Below are positions 18,276 to 30,620 of a stretch of 64,000 bases of DNA, in pieces. The stretch lies in contig NC_079878.1 in NCBI RefSeq assembly GCF_029227915.1, forward strand, positions 13,640,001-13,704,000. Reading direction: 5' to 3'. The stretch comes from Hydractinia symbiolongicarpus (lineage: Eukaryota > Cnidaria > Hydrozoa > Anthoathecata > Hydractiniidae). Positions within the stretch are counted from its first letter, which is position 1, and each line of letters opens with the position of its first letter. The notes beneath the pieces are model-generated. The model saw nothing but the letters and a program-made list of their open reading frames with translations, ran no database searches and was not told the DNA's origin. A program made the position numbers and the translations under genes.

Positions 18276-19609
18276 CGGGACTTTAAATTATGACTAATAG
18301 CATGACGCATGTCGAATGGTATAATACCGACCACAAGAATACAATCAATAATATTTAAACTTACAAGTGGGCAGAAGGAATTTCTCCCATAATTTCTACC
18401 ACACGGCTGGTTCAGGAAATGAAAAGAATTCACATAGACGTGTTGTCATGGTTTCAAAGACAAAATAAAACATTTAATCCGACATCTATGGAATAGCGAA
18501 AAATAATGTGTCAAATTGACATTGGGTATTGTGACTAAAAAATTAAAAATCTTTTAAAACAATAAATGTTGCTACATGCGAAAACAACTCTGTTGTGTTA
18601 AAAAAAGAGCCTGGGCAGAGGTTGGTTTGTATGTGATGAGAATGTGTATAAATATAATGTTTGCTCCAATCAACTGTTCTTAACTCCTTCAATAAGACGT
18701 GTTGTGATTGTGATGAACAAACATTACATCAAGTATTACTTTGAAGTGTTGAAAAGTTGTTTTATTTGGAGAGGGTAATTAAATTGCTACTTCACCCGAT
18801 GACCCTTTGAATGATATAAAAATACTTTATCACACGTAAGACAGTTTCTTACGTCAAAAATAAAAAATCTTCCCCCTTTCTTTAAACACAGCCAAGCCTG
18901 ACACTTGTACATGACCGATAATTTCGAAAAGCGAGTCGTCTTAACCACGTATGAAATCTTCAAGTTGCGAAGACTAAATGCGATATAATTTTAGCGACTT
19001 TGCTGCGACTGGCGAATTCCTCGTGGATTTTGTGCTACCTAACGCCTGGTATTGTATAATTCTTTGCACTTTCTTATCAGTAGCAAAAAATTTTAGCTAG
19101 TACTCTATGTTGCTTTTGTTTCGGTAATTTTACAGTCTCAACAGCTGCTTACTTTGTACTTGTTGAATGATCTGCTTAGAAAGACCAAATTCACGTGTTT
19201 TTTTTTTCAACTAGTCTACTGCTTCAATCAACCCTTACCTTTTTTATACGTGCTTACATAACCGTTAGAACTAGGTTTGTCTCGGAAATTATTGCTGACT
19301 TTTAAGTCTTGTTTCTCTCCCTTGCCTCTCCTCTTTTATCAAAGCTGGACTTTTTCTTAGCAATTGCTTCAGTTGTGAAGGATTAAGCCTCATGTGGCTT
19401 ATAAAACGCGTTATTACAAAAAGGAGTTTATTTCACACGGTGTTTCCTATAGCTTTTAAGATTTCACTTGCAAAACGATTAAGTTGAAGTGATCTAAACA
19501 TCAGTGATGGAGAACAGTAATTAACTAAAGTCTCGTTTTTTTAATCAAAATATAATTTAAACCATTTAAAGTTATTTTTAAAAAAAATCAATACGCTGTG
19601 AGATATTGC
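18276..19609. other. Convergent 3' intergenic region
   Basis: Between the stop codons of the plus-strand IGFBP gene and the minus-strand NACHT-WD gene. Contains AATAAA hexamers near 18465 and 18561 for the former. No further gene seen. Confidence 0.6.
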
Positions 19610-22600
19610 TTATGATTGGGTAATATCAAATGCGACCACGCCTACTGGGAATGTACCTATCAAAGATTGTCCTGTTGGAGATAGGTAGTAATTGGAACCA
19701 TAATAGTCAGTTGTAAGAGAAGAGAGCCGTGTACCAGTCACTAGATTCCAAACTACAATGAAACTGGGATGAAAGTTTGATTTCACAGAATGTACTGCGA
19801 TATTCCCGTCGTCGGATAAGCATAGATTGTGTGCATCATCCATGTATCCTCCACGAATAGCGCGAACTGGCTCGGTCAACTTGAATCGTAAACTGCCGTC
19901 TGCTAAATTATACACCCATATTGAGGAATCGGAGGCAGCCGATACGATACAATTTCCACGAGTAGAAACCAACAATCTAGTGAGTCTACACGATGAAGTG
20001 TTAATATCATGCATCAATTTTCCTTTATGTATATTCCAGACCAGAAGATGAATATCGACTTCTGTTACGCGTACAAAGTACTGACCATCTTCAGATAGAG
20101 CGAATACTTTGCCGCAATAATGATCTGAAGGAGAACTTAAGCACATTACCTGTTGGTGGTTTGTGCAGTCGAGTACTACAATTTCTTCATAGTATGTCTG
20201 AACATGGACTGGCTGGTCAATGTCCTCTTCCTCTTTATTTTCATCTTCGTGGTCATCTTCAGTAAAATTAACCTTACTTGTTTCATAGCTTCTGTCAATG
20301 TAACAAATGGCGGTACTCGCATCCTTGCACAAAACGATGTTATGGAAGACTGCATCGGTTTCGTATTTCCACACAACAGTCAAGTCTTTAACATTGACTA
20401 TACGTAACGCATTCATTTGTTCGTTTAAACAGAACAGCAAGTTTTTATGGTCAGTAGCAAACACGTGAAAAATGTCGGTGAAAGAGACCCCCTCTGGATA
20501 TATATTCAGCCATTCTTCACTGCACATGTTAAAAGCGACAAATTTACTCTCAGACTCGTTATGAGAAACTTCCACCACTAGCTGCTCCTCCATACACAAC
20601 ACAACCTTTTGAAAATTTTCTACAGTTTTAGATTTGACTAAAATTTTCTCGAAATTGTAGAAATATAATTCTCCTCTTTCGAAACTCCAGCCCACAAATT
20701 CATATTGCTTTGATAAAACAAACATCAATTTTAAATCCTTTACACTCCATTTACTCTGCTCGTCCTTTGTGGCATTACTACATTTGTTTGGGATAGTGAG
20801 GCACTGTCTGTGTGGTTTCAACGTGTCACACCGTTTAGCCGCCTCCGTGATAAAGGTTTGTAGTGATGTGCTTTCGCAAATCTTTTCAGGCTGTTCTTCA
20901 ATAATTTCGTCGGTTCGACATGCTTCTTTTATGCATCTATCAAGACGACAGACCGTTTGCAAACAAAGCTGACTCGGATCTGTTAGTAGCACTTCTTTTG
21001 ATAGCTCTAACAGTTCGTTCAAAACGGTTAGTTCGTAATCGTCAGGGTACTTCATAAGAGCTTCTGCAAAATCGAATCGAACGTGAAATAAAGACACACA
21101 GTTTAGTTTGTTGTAAACAAAAGCATAGTTGAGAAGGAAGTTTTTTTTCAGTTGCGCTAGATCTCCGTAGCGGAGGATAAATCGTTGAAGGAACGAATAC
21201 TGAGGCTCGTAATACTTAAACACATCGAGATCTTGTTTCAGAGTTAACCATGCTTTAGATTTCTGTTCTGTAAAATATTCTTCGGAAATATTCTTAAATA
21301 CGTCTACGTAGTCTAAATGACCCTGTGCATATTTTGGATGAACCAAGTTAGCAAGTAATCTATCCCGACAACATATGTATATTTGTCCAAACTTTACTTG
21401 GTATACGCACACGACATTGAGTTGCTCCATAACAAATCGGATTTTAGTCTGTGTGCCAACCTGATCAAGTTCATTCATAACAGTTTTCAGAAAAGTTGAC
21501 AGTAGCGGCTTTGGAATTCCAAACTGATCTAAAGATACTGCAAAACAAAAAGCTGATATAAAGGTAAAACCGACTGTTTCTTCCATTCGCTCAAATATTT
21601 TACCCAAACCTTCTGATGTATTTGCCTAAAATAAAAATTTAACATGAAGTTATGAGATAAAAGAAAATGAAGAAAATACAGCAACCACATTCCCAGGCCA
21701 TTTTGCTTTTTTTGGTGAATTCGACAGCTGTGAAAATTATTAGCCTATCCGTCATAACGGCTCAGGACACGAGAGACTCTGGGGACGAGGATGGAAAATA
21801 CATTTGAAAAATTAACGCTTTGCGCTTTTTTAATTATTTGTTCTGCTACAATTAAAATAACTAGAATATGAATGAAATATATTTCGACTTACACTGCACG
21901 TACACGTCTCATCTGACGACCTCTGTGACACCAGCTCCGTCAACAAAATTCGTACAAACGTCGGATCGTTTGATTTCTCAATAGTCTCAGCGACGATTTT
22001 TTGTTGTTCGCTGTTTAGAGTTCTATCTTCCTTTACTAATAGCTGATCGAGATATTCGAGTGCTCTGTATGAGGTGAAATTTGGTAGAGTTATTCTGACT
22101 ATGTCGTTGTCGCGTGTGTTCTATGAGAAGAAAACTTTGTAATTTATCACATGATAAAAAAAAACGTCGTACCCAACAAAGACTGACCAATCTATACAGG
22201 TGATAGTTTGACAACTTAGAGCACAGGTCAGCACCCTTCGCTAGTGCTACATCTTTGTAATAATATACGTATACGCCTGCTGTCACGGAAAATGGGCGGA
22301 CCCGTTGATTTGGGCCACCGACTAGAAGCGATTATAAGCAACTCATAGTGAGGTCTGGTTTAAATCATGAAGCAAAAGCTTAGGATAAGTTACAAATACA
22401 GTCGACTCCTTAAACAGCGGACACTTTTGGTGTAATTACTTTCTCTCGGCTAATTAAAGCGGCTATCTTAATAGAACTTTGCATTTTATTTTCTCTATAA
22501 AATACATTCCGTGCAACGAAAAGCTTTTCCTTAACTAGAATTTTTGCTTATTTTTGTGTGTTATATAGAGAATCTTCTATAATTATCCAACTCTTAGTGG

Positions 22601-25600
22601 GGTGACTGTAAAAATATTTACTTGCCCTGTTTTCTGAATCTAACGTCACAACTATTTTTACATATGCTTGCAACTTAGTTGGAATCACTGAAATTGGATT
22701 AACAGTATCGCTACAGTTCAATAGATCCAGTGAATCAAGAGCAAGAACCAGTGGTAGAGAATCGGTTGGCAGATCAAGCAAACATTTGAAAAATTTGATG
22801 ATTTCGTCTAGATCCTAAAACAACAATTACATTCAAAATTAGTAGTGCAACAAAAAGCTCTTAGATACTACTTGAATACCTCATCGGTTTTTTTCACGCC
22901 GACTCTAATTAACCTCCACATTTTTTACGCCAACCCTAATCACCGACGGCTCCTTTTACAACGGCCCTTATTCGGCCGTTCCGATTTGGCCTGTCAGTGC
23001 TTCATGTTAAATGGTGTTAAATAAGTACAGTAAAATTCCACAGTTGATCTCATTTTTCTTTTTTTTTTTTCATTTCTTCATTATTTATGTCTTTAATTGG
23101 AATATAGAATATATATGTGCATATTAAACATTGAAATAACGTAAGCATTACTGTTTTTTAAAACATTAGAAAGAAAGTTACCTGTGGTATGACTGTTGGG
23201 TCAGTACTGTACGCGTAACTTATTTGTACGCAAATGTTTCTTAACAACAATTTCAGGGAACTTGAGTCCTGGGTATGTCCAATAAATCTACAAACAATGC
23301 AGCAGGCGCTATTAAACCAACCAGCTGCAATGCTTGGAACACGTGATAATAATGATGATTTTCCAGACCATTTTGAACCGTAAATGATAAGCGGTTTATC
23401 TGTATTGCCTATAATTGTACAAAACCAAAATTTTTGATGCTGCTAAGATATTATTCTTTGCAGAAGATCCCCTTAGTTTTTCGTTTTGAAGACCTCAACT
23501 TACCACGTATATATTTATTAACATCGCAATAAGAATTTTCATCCAAAGTTGACTCGGAAGATATCCGACATGACGTTAAAAGGTGATACAAAACCTCGTC
23601 ATAATCGGTGTCATTTACTGTCTTTAATTTCAACGAGGATTGAATGGAGAGAATGCTGAAAAAGATTTCCAAAAGTTTATTACCTCGATTTACTCTTTTT
23701 CTAGATTCGCTCTCAAAACTGTTTTATAAAAATTTATTATCAACCTCGTTCCCAACGCTTAATATCATTTTTTTATGTTGCGATGTGGAGTTGTCTCGTC
23801 ATTATCAGGGATGATAAGAGACAAAGACGCTGGGAACGAGGTTGAACATTTACTTAATTTGTGTAGAGCAGACCTTACCTTAATGAAACTTACATAAGCT
23901 AACCTGTTTTTGACTCTGTCATTAATCAGCTTTATTATCTCTTTACAGTAAGCCTGAAATTTCTCTTCGTCCTGAAGTACCTTGACGGATGTAGTCATGG
24001 CAACAGACTCCTGATCTCCGTAATAACGTTCCATATTTTCAACTTCGTTAAAAGTTTGCGTCCACTTTTCCCTGATTAAACTACAAACTTTGTCTTTATA
24101 TTGAACTTCTCTAATATTTCTAAAAGCTGGGTCATCAAGGTAGTCATCGAGATCATAAAATTTCCGTTCGATAAAAATGACAACAGAGCGAGGATCGCAC
24201 AAAGCCTCTTTTAGATGACGTTCGCACCCTATAAATTAGTATAATCTACAAACTACTGAAGCAGTGGAAAGGAGGTTGCAAACTAACCATATTGCATTTT
24301 TTGTCTTCTTTGCACACTTAACTTTCCCTTGACCAAATTGAAAGACCTGTTAACGTTCATAAGTGCAAGGTATATTTTCCCTTAAGATACGCAAATAGGT
24401 AGCCTTTTAAGGCTCAATGCCGTTGTCAGGTTTACTGGCTGACATAATAATGATATTTACTTTGTCCCCCCGGACTTTTAAACACAATATAAGATCAGAT
24501 GACAACTGATAACAATATAGTTCCCAGGGATTCTTCCTTTCTCATGAAACGACTTTCAAAGAGAAAGCTAAAGCACCAGGCATAGGGTTATGATAATGTG
24601 AAAAGATTAAATAGATAAATGTAATGGAAGAAGATTCCATTTTATATATACCAAGGGTAAAGTCAACCTTGTCCCCATGCTTGCCTCTTTGACATCAAGA
24701 TCGTCAGGAAAGCGCTAGCGGCTTTGAAATCAGGGAAAAAACCCCGGGGATAAGGATAGGGTAAAGTACTTACCAGGGGCGAAGTACTTCCAGAGTGTTT
24801 CTTCTTTTAAGAGGTTTTCACTTGTATGGAATATTTCGGTAAGGTTTGACTTCACTTTTACATCTGACGCAGACGCTTCATCCAAAACAAACAGAGGGGG
24901 AGTGCAGTTGTCATCCACTGAATAGTATTCTTCCAGTTTGGTCTTCTTTACTCCTTCCAGGTGATTTAAAATAGTTTCAAAATCATTCAATCCAATGTGG
25001 TCAGGAACTAAAAGCGGCCCAAAGCGGTGGCCCGAGTACACCTAAACAAAGAGAAGTCACTTTAGCCTAATTAACTAAGCTTTTTTCGAGGTTAATAAAG
25101 TGAGTTTCTCTCATCTCATACAAAAGCTTAGACGCAAACAAATATGTTAGAGCAAATCCCTAAAATTTAAATCCACTTCAGAGCAAACCTAGTATCAAAA
25201 TCAACCTATAAGCACACAGCCGGCGTGTTAACATCTTATCCCCTTTAATAATACAAGAATTAATTATATTTGTTTGGGTAAGTGAAACCATGCCATGCTT
25301 AGATAGTGAATTTAGACGTACCAATAAAATATACGGAATTTTGTGCAATCTGCATTCATTTATTTCTTTACTAACACCTTCACACATGTCTTCGTGTGAC
25401 CATGACTGTTGTTTATGTAATTCTGAATTCGTGTACTGTAACATGAGGTCAACATACTCAAAGTGCACGTTGTTCTGCTCAGCAAACAGCTGTAACGGTT
25501 TTAATAGGTTAAATTGAAAGTATTTTCTTTCTTGGTAAGTGTCTAAAAATCAAATAGTTAACTATTTTTTATTTATTTATTCTAACTTTATAACACCCTC

Positions 25601-27782
25601 GTTCCCAGGGTATCTCTCGCAGTCTTATTCCACACAGGGTTTATTTTTCTTCCAAATATAAAAAACTCAACAAGAACTGTGAACGAGATCTTTTGACAGA
25701 TGTTATCACGAAGCAGTCAAATTGACAAAAAACTGTCCTGGAACGAGATTGTGAAATTTAAAACTGGAACCGAGTAAATAAATAAAAATACCATCAATTC
25801 AAAACGATCTCTTAAATGCGTTTTAATATCCGTAAAGTCAATCTTCAAGAATATTTTAAAATGAAATGGACACCAAGCAGGCGCATAACACAAAAACACC
25901 TACCGGATTGTCCAGTGACAATTAATTTCACCATGTCCAATCGTGGCGTGTAACTGAGCTTCGGATTTCCTTTGTACAACTGAAACAATGTTTGTTTTGA
26001 ATCGTACACTGAGTCGGAGTCAAATGGAAACTCTGCCAGCTCCTCAGCAAGGTTTGAAAACCGTGGGAATAACGGAGGCGGTCGAACACCACTGGGTCCC
26101 GGCAAGATTGGTATAGGTTCGTCGAGCAAAATTTCTTCTTCCTCCTCGTCTAAAATTAAAATGGGAAATGTTTGAAAATAAATCAAAATTTCCTTGCTCA
26201 TATAAAATTTATCAACGTGAGACAAACCACAAAAATTCTCGCATGCAAAATTATTGTTGAAACAATTATTGCGTACGAAATTAAATGTAATATCTTTGGC
26301 ATAGTTTCTCTAGAAATCTTTTTATCGAAAAATAAAAGCCTACTTGTAATAAAACGCGCCACGTATCAGCGAAGCATTGAAAAAAAACCCGCTCTCATAA
26401 ACTCCCCACGTTATATAATGATGTTTATTAGAAAAAAGAACCCCTGGTTTTTCAGTTTAAAGAAACATTATGAAAACAAATTATCTGCATGTTCTGGTTT
26501 TAATTAAAAATATATTTTCTTTATTACTGCTCATCTTTTTAAAGAGAAGGCGCCTTCTAAACACTGCGATCAAAATTTGAAATTCATAATAACCATGTTG
26601 ACGGTTATTAGGGAAAATATTAGACAATATACCTGCCGAGGAAACAGAGTTCTGTTTCACTATATTATCATTTTTCATCAAAGTTGTTTCCAACTCTGTT
26701 TCTGCTACTCCATTTTCAACGCCAGAATTATCAGGAGTCATTTCTTTAAAAGATACCTTTCGCTGTTTCTTCCAAGTTTCATTTTGATTCTCTACGTACT
26801 TTGAATTGCTGAGAGATGAATTTTTGCTGATTTCATTTGTTGGTGATGGTTTTGAAGTTGCTGTTGTTACAGTATTGATGTCGGTAAACTAACGTGAAAG
26901 AGATGCATCAGAAATGGAATAACGAAGAGATCACGTGATTTTTGTAGACGGGAATTGTCAATTTTTCAGACACATGTAAACAAAAAACGTTAGGGACTGT
27001 TTGGTTTTATATACTTTTGCTATACCAACTGTGTTGATATTTAAAAATGTTAAAAACAGATGTCCAGGGTTTTGAAGCTTTTCCGTAATGTAATAATTTA
27101 TGACAATTGAGATCGGTGTAGCTATAATATAAATGTTCGCTGATTACATAATCAAAATTAAGTTCCATCAACGCTATTTTTTCTTATGATATGTTATGCA
27201 TGAAAGAACGGACGAAGGAATCGTTATCAATTTTCTCCTCGACAGTTGGTATTAATGATTATCAGAATGAGGTGCTGAATGGGGTCCAGAATAGGGTGCT
27301 GAATGGGCGGGTTAAGTGAGTGAATTGGGGTAGTAGATGAGGAGATAAGGTACACTTAACAAACATACTTGTCGGGTAAGTTTGACAGAACCCAACGGAT
27401 GGTTCCGATAGTGTTCTATGGCTTTATCCATATTGGAGAAGCATTCCCCACCAACAATGTAAACAGAGCCTTGTTTGGATATCGCATGATGGCAAACGTA
27501 CCCGCCTGCACTATAACGAAAATTGTGTTTTTGGTAATGATATAAAAATAGTACAATACAAGCTCTGAACAAAAACGATTTTCTGAGAACTTCGTCTTTT
27601 TATTTGTATATTTTATTTGAGGTTTTTATTGGATGAATACTAACAAAGCACTGGAAACAAAGTTGTACCTGACAGAAACGAAACGCTCAGAGGCTACATC
27701 GTATGAAAAGAGATATGAACCAACGTGTGCTGATTCCAGTAGTTTTTCGGCATCGTCCCGACTGAAGCGAAATGGAGAAAGT
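19610..27782 (-). CDS. SH2-like / NACHT / WD40 STAND NTPase (NWD-type), 5' end not found
   Basis: Exons in transcript order: 27782-27669, 27510-27369, 26888-26633, 26149-25904, 25542-25322, 25041-24774, 24228-23904, 23655-23504, 23408-23182, 22814-22626, 22120-21893, 21625-19610. Phases match at every junction, giving 1460 residues plus unseen N-terminal sequence. Order: SH2-like domain (1-85: FSRDDAEKLL, then IEHYRNHP); acidic/proline linker (86-253); an NWD1/NWD2-like N-terminal module (254-420: DTYQERKYF, YSGHRFGPLL); NACHT ATPase with P-loop GSKWSGKS near 586 and Walker B LVLALDSLDLL near 672; winged-helix-like region (FERMEE); and a long weak WD40 region with VWNIHKGKL, VYNLADGSL and VVWNLVTGT. 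STAND ATPases of this kind act as ligand-triggered oligomerising switches; ligand and role here are unknown. The junction 22626/22120 needs a GC donor. The first exon enters at phase 2, so upstream exons must exist. Confidence 0.85.
21682..21793. mobile_element. Decayed inverted-repeat element in NACHT-WD intron
   Basis: Ends resemble CAACCACATTCCCAGG and CTGGGGACGAGGATGG, a degenerate inverted pair of the CAACCTCGTTCCCAG family. Confidence 0.5.
23741..23844. mobile_element. Intact MITE, 104 bp, CAACCTCGTTCCCA inverted ends
   Basis: Left end CAACCTCGTTCCCAACG and right end CGCTGGGAACGAGGTTG are near-perfect inverse copies; the interior also pairs partly (CTCGTCATTATCAGGGATG). It lies in the intron between 23904 and 23655 of the NACHT-WD gene. 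This is the best-preserved member of the family in the window. Confidence 0.85.
24664..24758. mobile_element. Diverged CAACCTCGTTCCCAG-family element
   Basis: Left end CAACCTTGTCCCC and right end GGGGATAAGGATAGG form a diverged inverted pair, in the intron between exons 25041-24774 and 24228-23904. Confidence 0.5.
25594..25751. mobile_element. CAACCTCGTTCCCAG-family element, 158 bp
   Basis: Left CACCCTCGTTCCCAGGG, right TCCTGGAACGAGATTGTG. It lies between exons 26149-25904 and 25542-25322 of the NACHT-WD gene. Confidence 0.7.
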
Positions 27783-28237
27783 CTGAAAGAAAGTAAACAA
27801 CAGAACAGAAATACTCTAGGAAAGATTTACTATTGTTTGACGAATGTAGATTTTATGTAAAATTTTTGATAATTTGTGTTTTAAAAAAACTATCCAAGAA
27901 CTGTTCTTCCTTTTTTCCATTTGTGGCTTGAGAAAAATAGGAAAAATGGCTTTTTTCATGGATTTATTACGGTGTTTACGCATGCAAGCTTGAAACACGA
28001 TAAGCCATCCGATGTGTTACATATTTAACCTGAACTGCAAAAAGAAACTTCAAAAGAAATATCCTTTGTACCGTCTTTATCTCCATGCATCCAGGGTGTC
28101 TTACTTTTTAGACCCTGTGAAGTAGATAGTCTGTATGTTTATCGCACGTTATGTAAAGGGTTACAAAGAGATAAAATCGGTCATTCTCTTGTTATCGCTC
28201 TGTTAAGTCACAAAAATTTATAATTAACTAAAGAGGA

Positions 28238-28340
28238 CAAACCTGGTTCCCAGGATCTTGTGTCCCCTGAGCCGTTATTACGGAGTTTTTTCGCCGCTAT
28301 TAACTTCATCAACAAAACAAAGTGCCCTGGGAACGAGGTT
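28238..28340. mobile_element. CAACCTCGTTCCCAG-family element, 103 bp
   Basis: Left CAAACCTGGTTCCCAGGA and right GCCCTGGGAACGAGGTT form inverted ends about 103 bp apart. Confidence 0.75.
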
Positions 28341-29534
28341 AAAAGAGGACCACACTGTGCTCGCCATTGCGGTGAACATTAAGTAATTCTCAAGAACCAA
28401 ACAAAAGTTATCATTTTACGCATTAACATATATACACACAGTTCTTGCGAGATGTTGTTTAATAAGTTAGCTGCAAAAATAATGTGGAATGTTTTCCTTT
28501 CGAACGTCACCTTCTTTTAAAAAAAGTTACACGTATAACAGTAATGAGAAAGAATTCCGTCTGTGTGAATATTATACAAATTTAGTATTTTCTTACAAAG
28601 CTGTAGCCATTTCCTTTCCCAACCCAATAGAGTTGTGTATTTGTATACCATGGCTAGAGCAAGCACTGCCCATAGCACAAACTTAACAGCTCGTATGACC
28701 ACGCTTAACTTTAGATTTCATCTTCTTTCATGATAATTCTTGGTAGAAAAATAAAAATGAAATTCTCTTCGATTTTTATTGTTTTTTTCCAATCACTTCT
28801 TAATATTGGTATAAACAAAAGAATTCAATATATGTTATAACAAAAAATAATTGAAATGTATTAAAAATTATATGAGTTTCTCTTCTTCTTGTTTTTCATT
28901 TACTTGCCCGTGGCAACCAAGAATATAAAAACACTGGGAAAAAATGATGAAAACATAAACACAATATTTCAGTTTTTAATTATATTTGCCGGCTAAACAA
29001 AGAGCAACAAAAAACACTTTTATCACAAAAAGAAAATACATTGAAATAAAAATCAAACATCTATTCGCGACCTCTTTCAAGGATTTTTCCATGAAAATTT
29101 TTTTGAATAAAATCGTGAAAGTATTAATAACTCGCAGGTGATATCTTCTTTAGATTAAATCCCTCGCTGAAATGACTTGCCTAAATCACTCGCTTAAACG
29201 CGGGCTCCTGTAGAAACGGCAATCAATATTTTTCGTTCTGTAACCAGCTTTAAAAACTTATAACTTGTGTTTTTTAGTTTATCTGTTACATAAACATATG
29301 AATACGCTCCTTTCTATCCTTCTACTACTATGCATGGGACGCTTCACGAAAAGAAATGTTAATGACGTCAAAAAACAACATGGCTATCAATGAGTAAACC
29401 GTGAGCAACATCGAGTCCGACCCAAAATTTTGTTGGCTATTAAAAGCGTTACAATTCTTCGTTCGACATGTTGGCCACAAAAATTTAAAATTGGTAATCT
29501 TACCTTTCCCGGACAATATTGTTTGAGATTTTAT

Positions 29535-29594
29535 TATACTCGGAGCACGCTGTCCTGATATCAAAAAGAGAAAAAAGCCTGTTGTCGAGGTTGG
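29535..29594. mobile_element. Fragment of the same short element family
   Basis: Shares the interior (CGCTGTCC, TATCAAAAAG) and right end (CGAGGTTGG) with the element at 17759-17831; the left end is missing. Confidence 0.45.
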
Positions 29595-30392
29595 ACAACT
29601 GCAGAAAAAATTGCTATTATGCGAAATTTCCAGGACCTTACTGTTACCTTAATGTTATTTGTAAAAATTCGACTTACAAAATGATTGTGATGTCTGGATC
29701 AACTTAAACCTTTGGTCAAAATTTAAAAACTTTCCAGAAAAAACTTTCAGAATTTTCCAGGACTGTGGTCACCATAAGTCTAGTATAAACGAAAACAAAG
29801 AGCAAGCTATCATGTTAAGCGTTCAACAATTTAACATGGAATATGATTTTTTGGGAGGGGTATAGGGACGAAAAGTTGTCGAACTAAAAAGAGCGAAAAA
29901 AGGGGCGAACAATTCAACGGAAGGGACATTTGAGAAGAAAAAACCTCAAACTTAACCAAGAAAACAAGTTTGCTTAACAGTCGATCATCACACGTGTATA
30001 TACATAAATCTAGGTAAATGCTCTATAAAAAACCAGCATAAGAAGTCCACTTTGGCAAAAAAAATGTACACGAAATTGACACTTGTCTTACGAAAACGGA
30101 ACAACACAAGAAGATATTTGCACAGAACGAATTCTGTAAACCATACAATCTGATGTTGTAGCATGCTAAATACATAAAAAAAAATGTCGGTTGGTTGTAA
30201 TAAGTTTTGCGGGTAACCGTACTAATATTTCGCAATTAACAGTGATTTGAAAACTAATTGTTATGCATAGGACTTGGTTAAATACAGCTGTGAACAAAAA
30301 TTAAAAAACAGAAACTTTACTTTCAAAAAATACTTAAAAGCTTTAACATATAAGTTACCTATCGCGTTGTATATAATATTTTATATTATATA

Positions 30393-30426
30393 TCATAGCA
30401 TAGCATAGCATATAGCATAGCACAGC
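30393..30426. repeat. CATAG pentanucleotide microsatellite
   Basis: Short run of CATAG/CATAT units in AT-rich DNA just downstream of Mlf. Confidence 0.7.
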
Positions 30427-30620
30427 AAACTATAAGATATATCATATAACATACTATACAAACCAAAGCTCTGTATTGCATACACCGGAAATGTTCAAAA
30501 CATAACAACTTCGCTACACTAGACATATATCTTTTTACTCAAAAAATGTTTTAATAAATAAATTTCATTCTTTTCACAATACTTAATTCACACAAGAAAA
30601 CTTCAAAATGTCGTCTGAAG

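Larger units (their letters stand above)
27783..30620. other. Interval upstream of the NACHT-WD gene and downstream of Mlf
   Basis: Should contain the missing 5' exon(s) and promoter of the minus-strand NACHT-WD gene and the 3' UTR of Mlf. No exon could be assigned. An open stretch near 28040-28120 (minus) reads PWMHG but joins in the wrong phase. Repeats at 28238-28340, 29535-29594 and 30393-30426. Confidence 0.5.

Noticed and set aside
19827-20972. Plus-strand frames opposite the last NACHT-WD exon
   Set aside because: Shadows of a long coding exon with clear WD40-like content on the minus strand.
22164-22286. Possible intermediate NACHT exon (YVYYYKDVALAKGADL)
   Set aside because: No similarity to the family at that point, and direct joining of 22626 to 22120 keeps phase and homology; kept only as an alternative to the GC-AG reading.
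23765-24202. Continuous 145-codon minus frame as a single exon
   Set aside because: Its last ~46 codons run into the intron and into the MITE at 23741-23844; the splice at 23904 restores homology and phase in the next exon.
25717-25899. Possible extra exon (IDFTDIKTHLRDRFELM) in the NACHT-WD gene
   Set aside because: It needs phase 0 at its acceptor, but the preceding exon ends at phase 1; the next exon at 25542 joins correctly without it.
28022-28117. Minus-strand open stretch reading PWMHG, a candidate first half of the SH2 domain
   Set aside because: Joining it to the exon at 27782 gives the wrong phase with every plausible donor, and the SH2 motif order is already explained from 27782 onward.
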